From Codonopsis lanceolata (Eukaryota > Streptophyta > Magnoliopsida > Asterales > Campanulaceae), in NCBI GenBank assembly GCA_013146195.2, contig CM028381.1, positions 98,334,380-98,398,379 of the forward strand: 64,000 nt of DNA, in the 5' to 3' direction. Made by a program: the position numbers and the translations under genes. Shown here in pieces: positions 24,317 through 36,098 of this stretch (within the stretch, counting starts at the first letter, position 1; each line of letters starts with the position of its first letter). A model generated the notes under the pieces. That model worked only from the letters and a program-made list of their open reading frames with translations, was not told the origin of the DNA and ran no database searches.

Positions 24317-25166
24317 AGTGTTCTAAAGCTCCCTGCCTAGGCGTTAGGCGCTTTTCTACCGCCACGAGTTTCTTACTTGCCATCTAATCGGCCAAGTCGG
24401 CGCCTACGCCAAACCCCACCAACCTTAATTTATTTTTGTAACTTTGATTTTGTGGCGTACGGTGACCGGAGAAGCAACATGGGTGAATTAGAAAAGGAAG
24501 AGGGAGTGATAATGGTGAGGAAGAGAGGGAGGTAGAAAGAAAATGAGTTTGATTTTGTGGATATTTGGTGGGCTGAGAGAGATGATAGATTAAATGGTTC
24601 GATCTAGGAGGAAAGAGATTGGAGGATGAAAAATGAGGAGAGTCGGTCTGTCAAAGAGAGAGAGAGAGAGAGAAAAAAAAAGAAGAAAAAATGGTTGCCG
24701 GTCTGCCAGATAGAGAGAAGAAAGAATAAGAAAAAAGATGAAGAAGAAGTGGATTGTCTCGGGACTCAGAATTTAGAATGAGAAGGGACTAGAGAGGATA
24801 GGTTAGACTGTGAGTTGTAGGGACAGTAGGTAGGTGGGTTAATATTTTTTTTGTTTTTAATTCTAAACTTGGCTGGTTATTGTTTTGGAATTGTTGGGAA
24901 TTGAGATTAGTGGTAGGTTTGTATATTTTTGTTCATTTGACAAATACAAACAAGTGTTTGATAAAATGACAAATATATAAAAAAAAAAATTGTAGTCAAT
25001 GTGTTTGATCTTTGATGTAAATTATCAAAAAAAGAGAGGTAATTATGTCTTAATTCTAGACCTCAATTACGCCCCGACTAATCCTTGATTACGACTCGAC
25101 TAGTCCCCTAAACGCTAGGCGCTAGTGTGCCGTCTAACGGTCGCGTAACAATTTTTAGAACTTTGG
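24317..25166. mobile_element. Possible DNA transposon with inverted ends (AGTGTTCTAAA)
   Basis: Left end AGTGTTCTAAAG followed by GCCTAGGCGTTAGGCGC; right end, in reverse complement, AAGTTCTAAAAATTG with GCGCCTAGCGTTTAGGGG. No convincing target duplication and no coding capacity. A GA-rich stretch lies at 24650-24730. Confidence 0.45.
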
Positions 25167-25487
25167 CCAATATATGTATATTAAAATTTGATGATATAGT
25201 TGGGCTTTGATAACGACAACAAGAAAGTTTTAGTTTTGGGAGATAACGGGCCGGTCATCTCCACCTAGGTTTGACAATTCGTGCTATCGTGTCGTGTTCG
25301 TAACTCACTATCGTGTTTTCATATTAACTACTATCTTATTTGATCATAAATATAACAGTAAATATTATTTTCAATATATTAACAATTTCGTGTCGTGTCA
25401 TTTGTCTCTGTAATTGTGTCGTGCTGGTTTGTGTTATCGTGTCGTGTAAGTCATTGTCACCCCCACCCAATTTTCAATCCTTAAAAT

Positions 25488-25717
25488 TAGGGGTGGCAAA
25501 ATTTTATCCAACCCGTTACCCCATTGGGTTATCTATTATATCCATTATAAAAGATTTATTGGGTGTTATCCATTAACACACATTACCTTAAGTGTGTTAA
25601 TAGATAGCACTCATTAGAGACCAATAATAAAATGGATAATTATGGATATTAACCGGTTATCCATTGAGTTTATCCACTAATGTCACCACCACCATTGAGT
25701 TTATCAACTAATGCCAC
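25488..25717. repeat. Possible MITE starting TAGGGGTGGCAAAA
   Basis: TAGGGGTGGCAAAATTTTAT at the left and a TAATGCCACTTTTG-type end at the right suggest short inverted ends. Inside, GGATAATTATGGATATTAAC and related ATCCATTA words repeat. Borders are uncertain. Confidence 0.35.
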
Positions 25718-26427
25718 TTTTGTAAACATGTTCTAGTCACACCAAATGCATCATATATCTATAATTGTAGTCTTCTAAGGCATTAAAAATAATAAAAATT
25801 AAGGATTAGAGTAAGGTCTATGTCCCCTCCAACCTTTAAAAAAAAAAACCCGCTCCTACTCATTCTACGATGGAAAGTGTAGATTCAACGCAGTTGTGAA
25901 GTTCGATGCACGCATCGCGAAATTTGATGCGCACCTCGAATGTCAAAAACTGGCTAATTTCAAAAACAGAAGAAATGTCAAATTTTCTTGGGGCATGTTA
26001 TACTACTTGGTCGGATCTAGGGGGATCGAACGAATTTGGAGTCTTGGAGAAGACTTGGCCAAAAATGGCAGTTGCTTAGAGTGGAAGTTAGCGAGAAGTG
26101 AAAGGCTAATTTAGCTCAAGAAATCACCGGAGTGGGGAACTTGGAAGATGGAGACCGGGAAGGGAGAGCTTGATCAGAGGTGATGATAGATAAGACCAGA
26201 GATAATCGGAGACCGAGATGGTGGTCGAAACTTTGAGGATTTGCCCCGAGATGACAAATTTGGTCGTGGTTGAGATTGAGAGAGAGTTGTGCACAAAGAG
26301 AGAGAGAGGGGGGAAGGACAGCTAAGAGAGTGAAAGTGAAGAAGTGACCGACGAAACAAACTCCATGCATTTTAGGAACAATTTTATGAAAATGTCATTG
26401 GTCGGTTAAAAAAATGGGGGTACTACA

Positions 26428-26945
26428 TAGTAAGTCTATCAATGAATCGAAGTTTAATCTAAATCCAATTTGAGTCCAATGTTATTTTAGGGTACGAAAG
26501 CTTAACACATCGGATTTGGGTTAAGGTACTTCAATCCGTTAACAACCCAGTCTGATCCGATATAAAATATAAATATATCAATATTATGCATCTTGATCAT
26601 TACTTATGCTAAGCTTTTAGAGAATAATCGTTACTATTTCTACTAAATATAAATTGTTCTGCACTATAATATCTTACTAATATTGCTATTCATGTTCGTG
26701 TAAGTTGAAAATAAGGATTTTAATTTTTATTTGACCTTTGATTAATCAATAATATCTCAACATTAATTTTATTCACTACTTTAATAAGTGTTGAATAAAA
26801 TTCAAATCTGAAAATTTAAGATACGGATCGAGTTTTGAATTATTCGGGAGATAACCCAATCCAATATGAATTCGACAATATCTTAACAAATCGAGTATGA
26901 ATTTGATTGAATCAATTTAAACCCAATCTATTGACAGACCTATTA
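26428..26945. mobile_element. Possible MITE with TAGTAAGTCTATCAATG ends
   Basis: Left TAGTAAGTCTATCAATGAAT and right (reverse complement) TAATAGGTCTGTCAATAGAT are inverted repeats about 520 bp apart. The interior is AT-rich with no coding frame. The flanks give no clear duplication. Confidence 0.45.
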
Positions 26946-27808
26946 CACTGGTTGAAACTTTAGTAAAATGGACCACCACAATTTATCATTTTGTTTGGTT
27001 ATATTGAAGTTGGACATTCATAAAGAATTGTTTGGGAGAAATTGGCCGGTTTGGAATATTCAACTAGTTTACACTATGATATTTTATTCATGCTGAAAAA
27101 AGACATGTCAAATGATGCATCAAAAGTGCATTGTTCCGATTTCGAAAAAATATATAGGTGTAAAGCGATTGAAAATTTCCCAAAATGTACCAATTCATAA
27201 TTTTCTCGAATTGTTTTTAAAGTTTAGACTTTAGAGGTTGATTTGGGTGGTTTTTGTTGCAATTGTTCGCAGGTTAGAGGTTAATGATGGAGTTTAGCTG
27301 TGCATAAGGGTGTTATCGATTTATATGTTTACACATTGATGAAAGTCATTTGATAAAAAACTTCTACTTTTATCATCATAGAAGAGATGTATCTTAGATT
27401 GTTTATAAAAGATGTTAATTTTAAAAGTCTTATACTAAAAACTTATACTCTTATTACCAATAAAATATATGTATATCATATTATTTTAAAAAAATATTGG
27501 TTTAAAAAGTCTTTAGATTAAAGACTTTTTATTGCAAATAGAATAGATGTATCCATTTCACATTGGTTACAAAGTATTATATACTTTTATCACAATAGAA
27601 GAGATGCATATTACATTGTTTAGAAAGAGATATTAGTTTTAAAAATCATATATTAAAGACTTATACTCTTACTGCCAATAAAAGACATGTATCTCACATT
27701 GTTTAAAAAAAATATTGGTTTAAAAAGTTTTAGATTAAAAACTTTTTATTACAAATAGAATAGATGTATGTATTTCACATTAGTTACAAAGTATCATATT
27801 ATTATATA

Positions 27809-28059
27809 CTCCTTTCGTTTTCAAAATATTGTCTACTTTGATCCGGCACACCGTTTAAGAAAAAGTAATTGATTGTATTATAAATATTAGTGAAATGTCG
27901 GTTTTCTTTAATACCCTTGAGCATGTGGCCATAATTAAAATAGATAGAAAAAGTAAGGGTAAAGTGGTAAAAGTGTTTTCCTAAAAGCGAAAGTTTTGAA
28001 AGATGATAGTTATTTAAGAATGGACGAAAAAAAAAGTGAACGATAATTTGAAAACGGAG
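27809..28059. mobile_element. Stowaway MITE inside the tandem array
   Basis: Ends CTCCTTTCGTTTTCAAAATA and (reverse complement) CTCCGTTTTCAAATTATCG, with TA on both sides. The internal text AGAAAAAGTAATTGA and AAGTAAGGGTAAAGTGGTAA matches the copy at 12097. Confidence 0.85.
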
Positions 28060-28192
28060 TATTACCAATAAAAGAGATGTATCCCACATTGGTTAGAAAT
28101 TGATATTGATTTTAAAAATATTATTAGTACCAATAGAATTGGTTAGAAAGTGATGCTGGTTTTCAAAATATTTAGATAGAAGACTTCTACCA

Positions 28193-28743
28193 TCTATAGT
28201 ATAATACAACAAACACGTATGGGATAATTCAATTCAAATATCCTACGGTTTTTGTCTAGATTTCACCAGATCTCCAACTTGCTTCACAACCATCTCTCTC
28301 TTCCCTAATGTCCCTTTTCTTGATTCAATATGAATATCGATTTTACGTTGTTAATAATATGTATAAAATATAAAAGCACGGTTTAAAAAAATTAAAAAAT
28401 TAATACTCTTGGTGTATGTGTTAAAAAAAAAAAGTTTATATTTTAACGAAAGATTATTAATTGTATAAGGGCAAAGCTGGTTGTACTCCTCAAATTTGTA
28501 ATTTTATTTCTATTAATAAAATTTAACAAGGTATCGCCACTATTTTCTTAAATAAAATTACAAATAAAAGTTTTAATTTTTTTTCTCCACCGTTGAATGA
28601 TCATAATGTTTTAACTGATTATCGAGAGGTCTTCATTTTCAATTTGTTATTTTAGACTTTTTTGAAACATGATTAAAACATATATTGATTTATTTAAATA
28701 TTGATACCCTCGATCGGGCCATATGCACGAGCACAAAGACTAG
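28193..28743 (+). mobile_element. Small Helitron inserted in the tandem array
   Basis: Starts TCTATAGTATAATACAAC after A28192 and ends GCACAAAGACTAG before T28744. Removing it restores an array unit (CTACCA + TCATTACTAATAGAAG), matching neighbouring units that read CTACTATTATTACCAATAGA. The start resembles that of 17211-18089. The 3' hairpin is weak. No coding capacity. Confidence 0.75.
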
Positions 28744-29862
28744 TCATTACTAATAGAAGATGTATATCTCACATTAGTTAGAAAGTGACATAGTTTTACT
28801 ATTATTATCAATAGAAAAGTATATATATATATATATATATCACATTTATCAAAAATTGATGTTGATTTTAAAATAATATTATTATCAATAAAAGTGATAT
28901 ATCCTCTATTTGTTAAAAAATGATATTGGTTTTAAAAGTCTTTAGATAAAAGACTTTTACTTTTATCATCAATCTATAGAAGAAAAGAGATGTATCCTAC
29001 ATTGTTTAGAAAGATATATTGGCTTTTAAATTTTCTAACATAAAAACTTTTATTAGTATTACCAAATAAGAAGATGTATCTCACACTAGCTTTAAGAGTG
29101 ATGTTGATTTTAAAAGTCTACCATTATTACCAATAGAATAGAAGTAATTCACATTGGCTAGAAAAGTGATATTAGTTTAAAAAGTTTTAAAATGATGTAT
29201 CTTACATTAGTTACAAAGAGATATATCTCACATTATTTAGAAATACATATTTGTTATAAAAGTCATTAGATAAATGAATTTCTATTTTATTACCAATAGA
29301 AAAGGTGTATCCCACATTGTTTAGAAAAGGATGTTGGTTTAAAAGTTTTTAGATAAATAACTATTATTATTACTAATAAAAGATATGTATCTCACATTGG
29401 TTTAAAAGTGATGTTGGTTTTAAAATTATTTATATAAAAACTTCTATTTTTATCATCAATAGAAAAGAAAATATGTATCCCACATTGTTTAAAAAATGTT
29501 GGTTTTAAATTTTTTAAGATAAAAAACTTTTGTTATTATTACCAAATGAGATGTGTCCCACATTGGTTAGAGAGTGATTGTTGATTTTAAAAGTCTACTA
29601 TTATTACTAAAGTGATATTATGTACAAAGACATATATATCACATTATTTAGAAATGAGTATTGGTTATAAAAATCATTAGAATAAATGAATTTTTATTTT
29701 ATTTTCAATAGAAAATATGTATCACACATTATTTAGAAATTGATGTTGGTTTAAAAGTATTTGGATAAAAGACTACTATTGTTACTAATAGAATAAATGT
29801 ATCTCACATTTGTTAGAAATTAGTGTTTGATTTTAAAAATATTATTATTACCAATAAAAAAT

Positions 29863-30141
29863 AGAGAAAAATACCAAAAAGTCCTACTGATGCTGCTACT
29901 TCTACTACTACTACTATTGTTGTTATTAGTTTTTTAAAAAAATATAAACCTCATACTCTAACGACGTTAAAAAAGTGTTAAGTTTTGAACTTTTTGTTAT
30001 TAAGAGTTTAAATTTGAAACTTTTTAACTTTTAGAATTTTTGTTATTAAAAGTTTAACTTTGAAACTTTTTGTTATTAAGAGTTTAACTTTGAGACTTTT
30101 TAAATAGAAGAATAATTTTTGACTTTTTGGTATTTTTCCCT
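29863..30141. mobile_element. MITE-like insert with AAAATACCAAAAAGTC ends
   Basis: Left GAGAAAAATACCAAAAAGTC and right (reverse complement) GGGAAAAATACCAAAAAGTC are near-identical inverted ends. Inside, AGTTTAACTTTGAAACTTTT repeats about three times. It interrupts the 27.35-30.56 kb array. Confidence 0.6.
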
Positions 30142-30560
30142 AAAAAATATATATACCACATGGTTAGAAAGTGATGTTAGTTTTAAAAATATTTAGATAA
30201 AAGACTTAAACTTTTATTACCAATAAAATAGAAAACAAGTATCCCATATTGTTTAAAAATGCATAATGATTTTAATTTTTTTAACAAAAAAATTCTACTA
30301 TTATTATCAAATTTGATGTTAGTTTTAAGTCTTTAGATAAAATATTTTTACTATTATTACCAATAAAGAATATGTATCACATTACTTAGAAAATTATGAT
30401 GATTTTAAAAATAGTTAGGTAAAAACCACGTTTAATTATATTAATAACAATAGAAGAAATTAAATTATTATAACTATTGAAGAGTTTAACAATCTAATTA
30501 TAATGTCTAAAAGTTATATTATTATTAAAAAAGAAAAGATGTATCACACATTGTAGCCGT

Positions 30561-32113
30561 GTGGAGAACACAAGCTAAATAGCTAATATGGTTAGATAAT
30601 ATGGCGAATCTGAGTAGCTTGGCTCAATTATCAGCCTACCAGAACTGAAGGTGGATACATAAGTAAGCCAAAGAAGCGAAATTTGATCACACAGCCAAAA
30701 TATGTACTATTAACTGAAACAGAAATCACTCTTTCAATGTTAACGTCCAATCAAAGTTTCAAACTGCAACTAGACATCATGATAGTAGACTGACATTTTA
30801 GTAATGGATTGGGATCAATCTTACCAATTACAAAAGCCCGTGCCAAGCTTATTCAGGAATCAAAACAAAGAAGTTACTTCCCCTGTCTTGCTAAGACTTC
30901 CAAACTGATAATAGTAATTTTTGTCGCAGTAATGGCATTTCTACTCCAGTTTGTTCCTATGCTAATGGATCTGGCTATTGCTGAACCTCGTGCCTCATGG
31001 TGGTGCTTCTGGTGACTTCACCTGTCTCTCCTGTAAGTGCCAGACTTTTCTGCTACTGCTAGTTTGAATGCAAAATATCAAGCCAATGTCAATGCCCAAC
31101 TTGTATTTATGGTTGCTAGTGGTGGGAATTAAGCTCAGGCAGACAGCCTCTTAGGTTACTAATAGACACTGTTATAACAAAGCATGAAATGTAAAGCTAC
31201 GAGTAAACTCAAATCCCCAATTGGGTTTTTTTTTCATTATTCATTTGGCTTCATTGTGGATCTAATATTCAAAACAATGTGGAAATAGTTTCGAGATTTG
31301 TCATGGAGCAGCAGTATATCATATCGTTCAAGTATGCTGAGCAATGATCCAAGGATCCTAGCCCAAAATAAAGAAAGTATGTAATCTTTTGAAACACAAT
31401 AGCAAACACTAGTTCCCCAAACTCGGTGCACTGCTCTATTATAGGTTAATTATGCATAATATGGTGTCATCTTGTTAGACAAATTAGCCCCTTCATCACC
31501 CTTCCAAAAAGGAAAAATAGTAGCTCAAATGCACTATTCAAGTAAATTGTTCCCTCAAAAGAGGATTTTTGAAAATAAAACCACACTAAACTGAGAGAAC
31601 ATATGCATGTTGAAAAAGACTCCAATTAGAGATCATGACATGCACCTAGGATGGCATCAGATCATAATCGCAATCATCGACATGTGTATTGATTTCCATC
31701 CATATGCAAATACTACTTCAACTAAAGTCATAATGCAACAACAATATGAAACTATAATTTCATTGCTGTAGCACCTCAAGTGCTTTAATCTATACACCAG
31801 ACACCAAGGTTCTCAAAGTTACTTAACAATTAAAAGTTTGATGAACATGACCGGTCAAATAATAATAACTAAATAGCAAGAGCATAAAAGTTCATAACAT
31901 ATAAGAAGGGCTCTTTGGTCACAATCGGAACCCTAAACCGATACTATCCAGCCAAAAAAATTTGTACCTCATAATTATGGAACGTGAAAACTTCAGCTTG
32001 TGACATAGGTAGATAGATGCTCAGCAAGTATATTTACCCAGACTTTCCTTGACTGATTCAAGTATATGTAATGATAGGATAAGTGCCTTACACCATAAGT
32101 TAATATCAAAAAT
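30561..32113. other. Intergenic sequence, 3' flank of the GRP23-like gene
   Basis: No supported gene. Part of the segment next to 32113 should hold the 3' UTR of the minus-strand GRP23-like gene. No repeat of note. Confidence 0.45.
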
Positions 32114-34573
32114 TCAAACTACTACTGCTCCAGTTTGTGGTGGTCCATATCCACTCTGCTGCACATCACTGTAATGAGATCCGTTTTCACCCTGCTGCCA
32201 ATTTCTGTAGGGTTCATTTCCTTTCTGGATCCCATTCCCATGATGAGATAGGTTCTCATACAAATGGCCATTTCCATTCTGTGATCCAGTACCAATACTG
32301 TTCTGCGATACGTATTCATATCCATGTTGCAGTCCACCGTGATGGGATCTGTTCCCATACTCATACTGATGGGCATTTCCATTCTGTGATTCAGTACCAT
32401 TTCTGTAATGCGATCCAGTACCATGTTGTGGTCCATTGCTATAACTCTGCCCATTGCTATCCCGCTGCCAATTCACCTGATGTGACTGACTGCTGTATTG
32501 CTGTGGCCCATTGCTATACTTCTGCCCATATACCTGTTGTGGTCCTTTGTTAAACTGCTGCTCATAGACCTGTTGAGGTGCATTGCTATACTGCTGCCCA
32601 TTTACCTGTTGAGATCCATTGCCATACTGCTGCCCATTTACCAGTTGTGGTGCATTTCCATACTGCTGCTCATTTACCGGTTGTGGTGCATTTCCATACT
32701 GCTGCCTGTTTACCAGTTGGGGTGTATTTCTATATTGCTGCGGGCCATTTCTGCCATTTCTGTACTGATATTCATTTCCCTGCTGCGAACCGTTTCCATA
32801 CTGCTGCCCATTTATGTTTTGTGATCCATATCTATATGGTGGCATATTAGTGGTGGCATAACCAGGCAATCTCGAGTTTAGAAGCCGATCAATTTCTTCC
32901 TTACGACCTACTTTATCAAAAGCTTCAAGTACAAACTCTTTAAGCACAGGGGTAAAACCAACGCCATAGTTAACCATCTGTCCCAACAAATCCACACTTG
33001 TATCAAAATTACCTACTCCGCAAAGTCCCCTAATTACCATATCATAGCTTGTTGCATCCGGCTTTGGTTCTCTCTCAGCCATTTTAGTCAGAATTGGAGC
33101 ACACTCTGCAACTTTCCCCTTCTCAATCAATTCAGAAAACCATTTGTTCACATTAGTAGGAATCACTCTCAAACCAGCCTCCACCATCTTAATATACTTC
33201 TCCAAAGCATCATCCACCCTTCCCACTTTGAAATAAGCATCTATCAAAGTCCTGTAAGTGTTAACATCTGGAGACAACGACTTACTACACAACTCCACAT
33301 ACAACTTCTCTGCATCTTCCATCATCTCATTCTCACAGTACCTAGTGATGATATTATTATACCCCGCAGTATCCATTGCAAAAGGCTTCGACTTGGGAGC
33401 CTTACCAGCCTTCTTGAATACATCATAAGCCTCTGAAGCCTTCCCCACCTTAAAACACTCATTCACCATTATATTGAAAGTGTCCGAATTCACAGCTTGT
33501 CCTACAGGTGGGGTATGATTATCTAACATACTATCAAACAAAGCCTCAGCCTCAACCTTTTTCCCGTGCTTAAGCAAAACCTCCAAAAGAGCATTACATG
33601 TTGGAGGAACCATCCTGAAATTCCTATCTAGCAATGACTTATAAGACTCCATAGCTTCTCTTTCTCTACCTCTATTGAAAAACCACTCCATGTAAGTGGC
33701 ATTAACAACCCCATCATAAACCAAACATCTCTCTCTAAGCTCATCGAAAAACTCATTGGCTTTATCCAAATTTTCTAAATTAAGGAACCCAGATATTAAA
33801 TTATTGTAAACAAGCGAATCTGCACCTTGGCCATCATTAAGCATCTTGCGGAGCAAATCCACAGCTTCATTGATTCGGCCCGCATCAATCAAGCCCTTGG
33901 TTAGATGACGGTATGAAACCGATGACGGTTTAAAGTGCGGATTTTCGAGTATCTCTTTGTAAACCTCAAGAGCTTTATCTACTTCGCCATTGTCACAATG
34001 TGTGACAATTAGGGTATTGTAGGAGACGACGTTGGGGATGATGTTTGATTGCTTGAAAAAGTAGACAAACAGGGCTATGGCGTCGGAATAGCGCTTACCG
34101 CGGTGCATAGACGCGATTATTGCGTTGCAAGTGAATACTGTGGGGCGAGTGCTGGAGAAAACGGACTGGCGTGCTACCACGGCGGCGTTGTCTAGGTCGC
34201 CGGCGCGGATTAAAGATTGGACGCGGTTATGGAGGCTGAGGCGGTGACCGACCAGGGCAGAGGTGGTGTCCGGGCCACGAGGGACGTTGGGATCAGGACG
34301 AGGACGCGGGGCATTGGGATCACGACGGAGGGCGTGGAGTGGGGGTTCTATGCGGAGGCGGCGCTTGCGGCGACGGCGTTCAGCGTCGGCTTCTTCAGCG
34401 GAGGAGTAGGCGAAGGATCGGATTGGACTGAGGAAGCTAGGGTTTTGAGGTTGTTGGAGGTGGTAGTGGTGGTGAAGAGATAAGTTTTGAACAGCAACGG
34501 CGGCGGCAGCAGTGGTGGTGGAGAGAAATGAAGAACGGCGGAGGGGGTGGAGGAGGAGGCTGTGTAGAGGCAT
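32114..34573 (-). CDS. GRP23: GRP23-like pentatricopeptide repeat protein
   Basis: Intronless, 819 aa. Residues 1-55 are Ser/Ala/His-rich with Arg but little acid, like a mitochondrial targeting peptide. The family block SSAEEADAERRRRKRRLRIE follows at ~57-76, then LHALRRDPNAPRP. Residues ~145-560 hold about nine to eleven P-type PPR units (e.g. VVSYNTLIVTHCDNGEVDKA, SLVYNNLISGFLNLENLDKA, VNTYRTLIDAYFKVGRVDDA). Residues ~575-819 are a Gln/Asn/Gly/Tyr-rich tail with 12-residue repeats (QQYGNAPQLVNG). This layout matches Arabidopsis GLUTAMINE-RICH PROTEIN 23, an embryo-essential PPR protein reported to bind RNA polymerase II subunit III and later placed in mitochondrial RNA-editing complexes. 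The tail differs from the WQQ-type repeats of Arabidopsis. Paralogues such as NUWA are the main alternative. Confidence 0.88.
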   Translation of the reverse strand: MPLHSLLLHPLRRSSFLSTTTAAAAVAVQNLSLHHHYHLQQPQNPSFLSPIRSFAYSSAEEADAERRRRKRRLRIEPPLHALRRDPNAPRPRPDPNVPRGPDTTSALVGHRLSLHNRVQSLIRAGDLDNAAVVARQSVFSSTRPTVFTCNAIIASMHRGKRYSDAIALFVYFFKQSNIIPNVVSYNTLIVTHCDNGEVDKALEVYKEILENPHFKPSSVSYRHLTKGLIDAGRINEAVDLLRKMLNDGQGADSLVYNNLISGFLNLENLDKANEFFDELRERCLVYDGVVNATYMEWFFNRGREREAMESYKSLLDRNFRMVPPTCNALLEVLLKHGKKVEAEALFDSMLDNHTPPVGQAVNSDTFNIMVNECFKVGKASEAYDVFKKAGKAPKSKPFAMDTAGYNNIITRYCENEMMEDAEKLYVELCSKSLSPDVNTYRTLIDAYFKVGRVDDALEKYIKMVEAGLRVIPTNVNKWFSELIEKGKVAECAPILTKMAEREPKPDATSYDMVIRGLCGVGNFDTSVDLLGQMVNYGVGFTPVLKEFVLEAFDKVGRKEEIDRLLNSRLPGYATTNMPPYRYGSQNINGQQYGNGSQQGNEYQYRNGRNGPQQYRNTPQLVNRQQYGNAPQPVNEQQYGNAPQLVNGQQYGNGSQQVNGQQYSNAPQQVYEQQFNKGPQQVYGQKYSNGPQQYSSQSHQVNWQRDSNGQSYSNGPQHGTGSHYRNGTESQNGNAHQYEYGNRSHHGGLQHGYEYVSQNSIGTGSQNGNGHLYENLSHHGNGIQKGNEPYRNWQQGENGSHYSDVQQSGYGPPQTGAVVV
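32480..32850 (-). repeat. 36-bp coding minisatellite in the GRP23-like tail
   Basis: About ten diverged 36-bp units encode 12-residue repeats of the form QQYGNAPQ-VNG. All unit changes keep the frame. It produces long apparent open frames on the plus strand, which are shadows. Confidence 0.8.
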
Positions 34574-34870
34574 GGTTGGTTATCAGATCAAAGGAGAGAG
34601 AAAATGGGAGAAATTGTAAACCCTAATTTTAGGGAGGGAGATTTGATAGCTTAAACCCCTTGGAAGATTGGGAGGAGATTTAGAAGAGAACATAACCTTG
34701 TCTGCGGAAGGTAAATTGATGTATTCATTTCTGGAGGAAATTGGAATCACACTCAATTGTAGGCGGTTAACAAATTGAGTAATTCTTTCTTTTACCGATC
34801 ATAATTTGTACTTTTCTAAAGTTCAGATTATCAACATACATAGCTGCGATAGGTTGAGTCAAAAGAGATA

Positions 34871-35119
34871 CTCTCTCGCTCCCTAAATTATCGTCTTTAT
34901 TTTCTTTTTCGTTCGCTTTAAGAAAAAATACTTACGATTATTTATATTTTTAAATGTGTAGTTTTCTTTTAATTTATTACTTATTTTTTAACTCATAATT
35001 AAAATAGAGTGAAAAAGTAAGGAAAGTGGTAAAGTGATGTTCTAAAAAAGGTAAGTTTCAAGTCAATTATTTTTTCTGACGAAAAAAAGGAGGAGACGAT
35101 AATTTAGGGACGGAGGGAG
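34871..35119. mobile_element. Stowaway MITE upstream of the GRP23-like gene
   Basis: Ends CTCTCTCGCTCCCTAAATTA and (reverse complement) CTCCCTCCGTCCCTAAATTA, with TA on both sides; 249 bp, about 300 bp upstream of the start codon. Confidence 0.9.
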
Positions 35120-35233
35120 TACTTTTTATAGAAAATATATACTCATTTTAGGTAAAAAAATCAACTATTCTATTTTCGTATTTCCTAATGTTTTTTTAAA
35201 AAGTCTATTTTAAAAAATTAAGATATAAAATTA

Positions 35234-35497
35234 CTCTCTCTGTATCAAAATATAAGTCGTTTTTTAGTTTTTCACACAAACAAAAGAAACATATTACGAA
35301 GACTAAACTACCCTTATTTACTTTACTTCAAACATTAATAAGATGTCTCTTAATACTTTTTTGCTCAAAGAGTCAAACGCAAGTATGGGTAGAATTGAAA
35401 AAAAAAATGAAAAAAAGTTTATTGAAAATTATAAAGTGATATTTATTTTGGAACAAAAAAATCGCCTAAAACGACATATATTATGCAACAGGGTGAG
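35234..35497. mobile_element. Stowaway-like MITE, second family
   Basis: Left CTCTCTCTGTATCAAAATAT, right (reverse complement) CTCACCCTGTTGCATAATAT. Mirrored subterminal text is ATAAGTCGTTTTTTAG and CTAAAACGACATAT. TA lies on both sides. 264 bp. Confidence 0.8.
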
Positions 35498-35515
35498 TAT
35501 CATTTTAGACAAATA

Positions 35516-35720
35516 ATATTACGAGCTAGAGCTTGTGATATTAATACGAGCTTTAGTGTTAGAGCCGTTGGATGATTAAGTTGATGGTGATTTGGAATAT
35601 CTACATCCTTATTTAGAAAATACCCTATTTGATCTAACGGTGTAAAAAATTTAATAGATTTGATCTAACAGCACTAACACTCAAGCTTGTAATAATATCA
35701 CAAGCTCTAGCTCGTAATAT
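35516..35720. mobile_element. MITE with long inverted repeats (ATATTACGAGCTAGAGCTTG)
   Basis: The left arm ATATTACGAGCTAGAGCTTG, continuing through GATATTAATACGAGCTT..AGTGTTAG, is mirrored at the right end with few mismatches for about 60 bp. Inner part is AT-rich; no coding capacity. Confidence 0.8.
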
Positions 35721-36098
35721 CATAGCTCATTTTATTACTAATGAGTTACTAAAAATATTAGTATTTCTTTTAAAATTTGATTTTCAAACGGGGACTTCTT
35801 TACCCGGAATGGAAGGAGTAATATTTTTTAAAGTTTTTCCTTTAAAAAAATTAGTTTATTTGTCCAAGTAAAGAGTTGACCACACTATTTTAAAATATTG
35901 TATTTTAACGATCTACTTTTAGAAAATATATTTGCAATCTCCATAAAATTTTATTTGTACTTTTTACATTTGATATTAACATATTAAATATGTTTAAAAA
36001 ATATTGTAATTATGATCAACTTCAATGTTAGCTATCTACTTATATATCATTTAATTATTTAACATTTCAAATATAGATTGTTTTAAGTAAAACATAGA

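Larger units (their letters stand above)
27350..30560. repeat. Degenerate tandem array, ~70-90 bp unit, about 26 copies
   Basis: The phrase AGATGTATCTCACATTGGTT followed by AGAAAGTGATGTTGGTTTTA and TTAGATAAAAGACTTTTACT with TATTACCAATAGAA recurs with point changes and small indels. Examples lie near 27387, 27546, 27687, 28075, 28748, 28988, 29069, 29307, 29381, 29470, 29550, 29715, 29795, 30367 and 30537. It is interrupted by a Stowaway (27809-28059), a Helitron (28193-28743) and another insert (29863-30141). No coding frame. Confidence 0.8.

Noticed and set aside
25896..26370. Frames on both strands in a purine-rich stretch
   Set aside because: No conserved motif, no gene structure; composition explains the lack of stops.
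27350..30560. CRISPR-like array
   Set aside because: Units are contiguous and diverged with no constant repeat/variable spacer pattern, and the DNA is plant nuclear.
30809..31015. 68-codon frame with a hydrophobic stretch (LIIVIFVAVMAFLLQF)
   Set aside because: Short, no recognisable family, no splice partners seen; chance frame in intergenic sequence is more likely.
32137..32850. Plus-strand His/Ala- or Leu-rich frames opposite the GRP23-like gene
   Set aside because: They mirror the 36-bp coding minisatellite; the minus-strand frame extends over 819 codons with clear PPR units.
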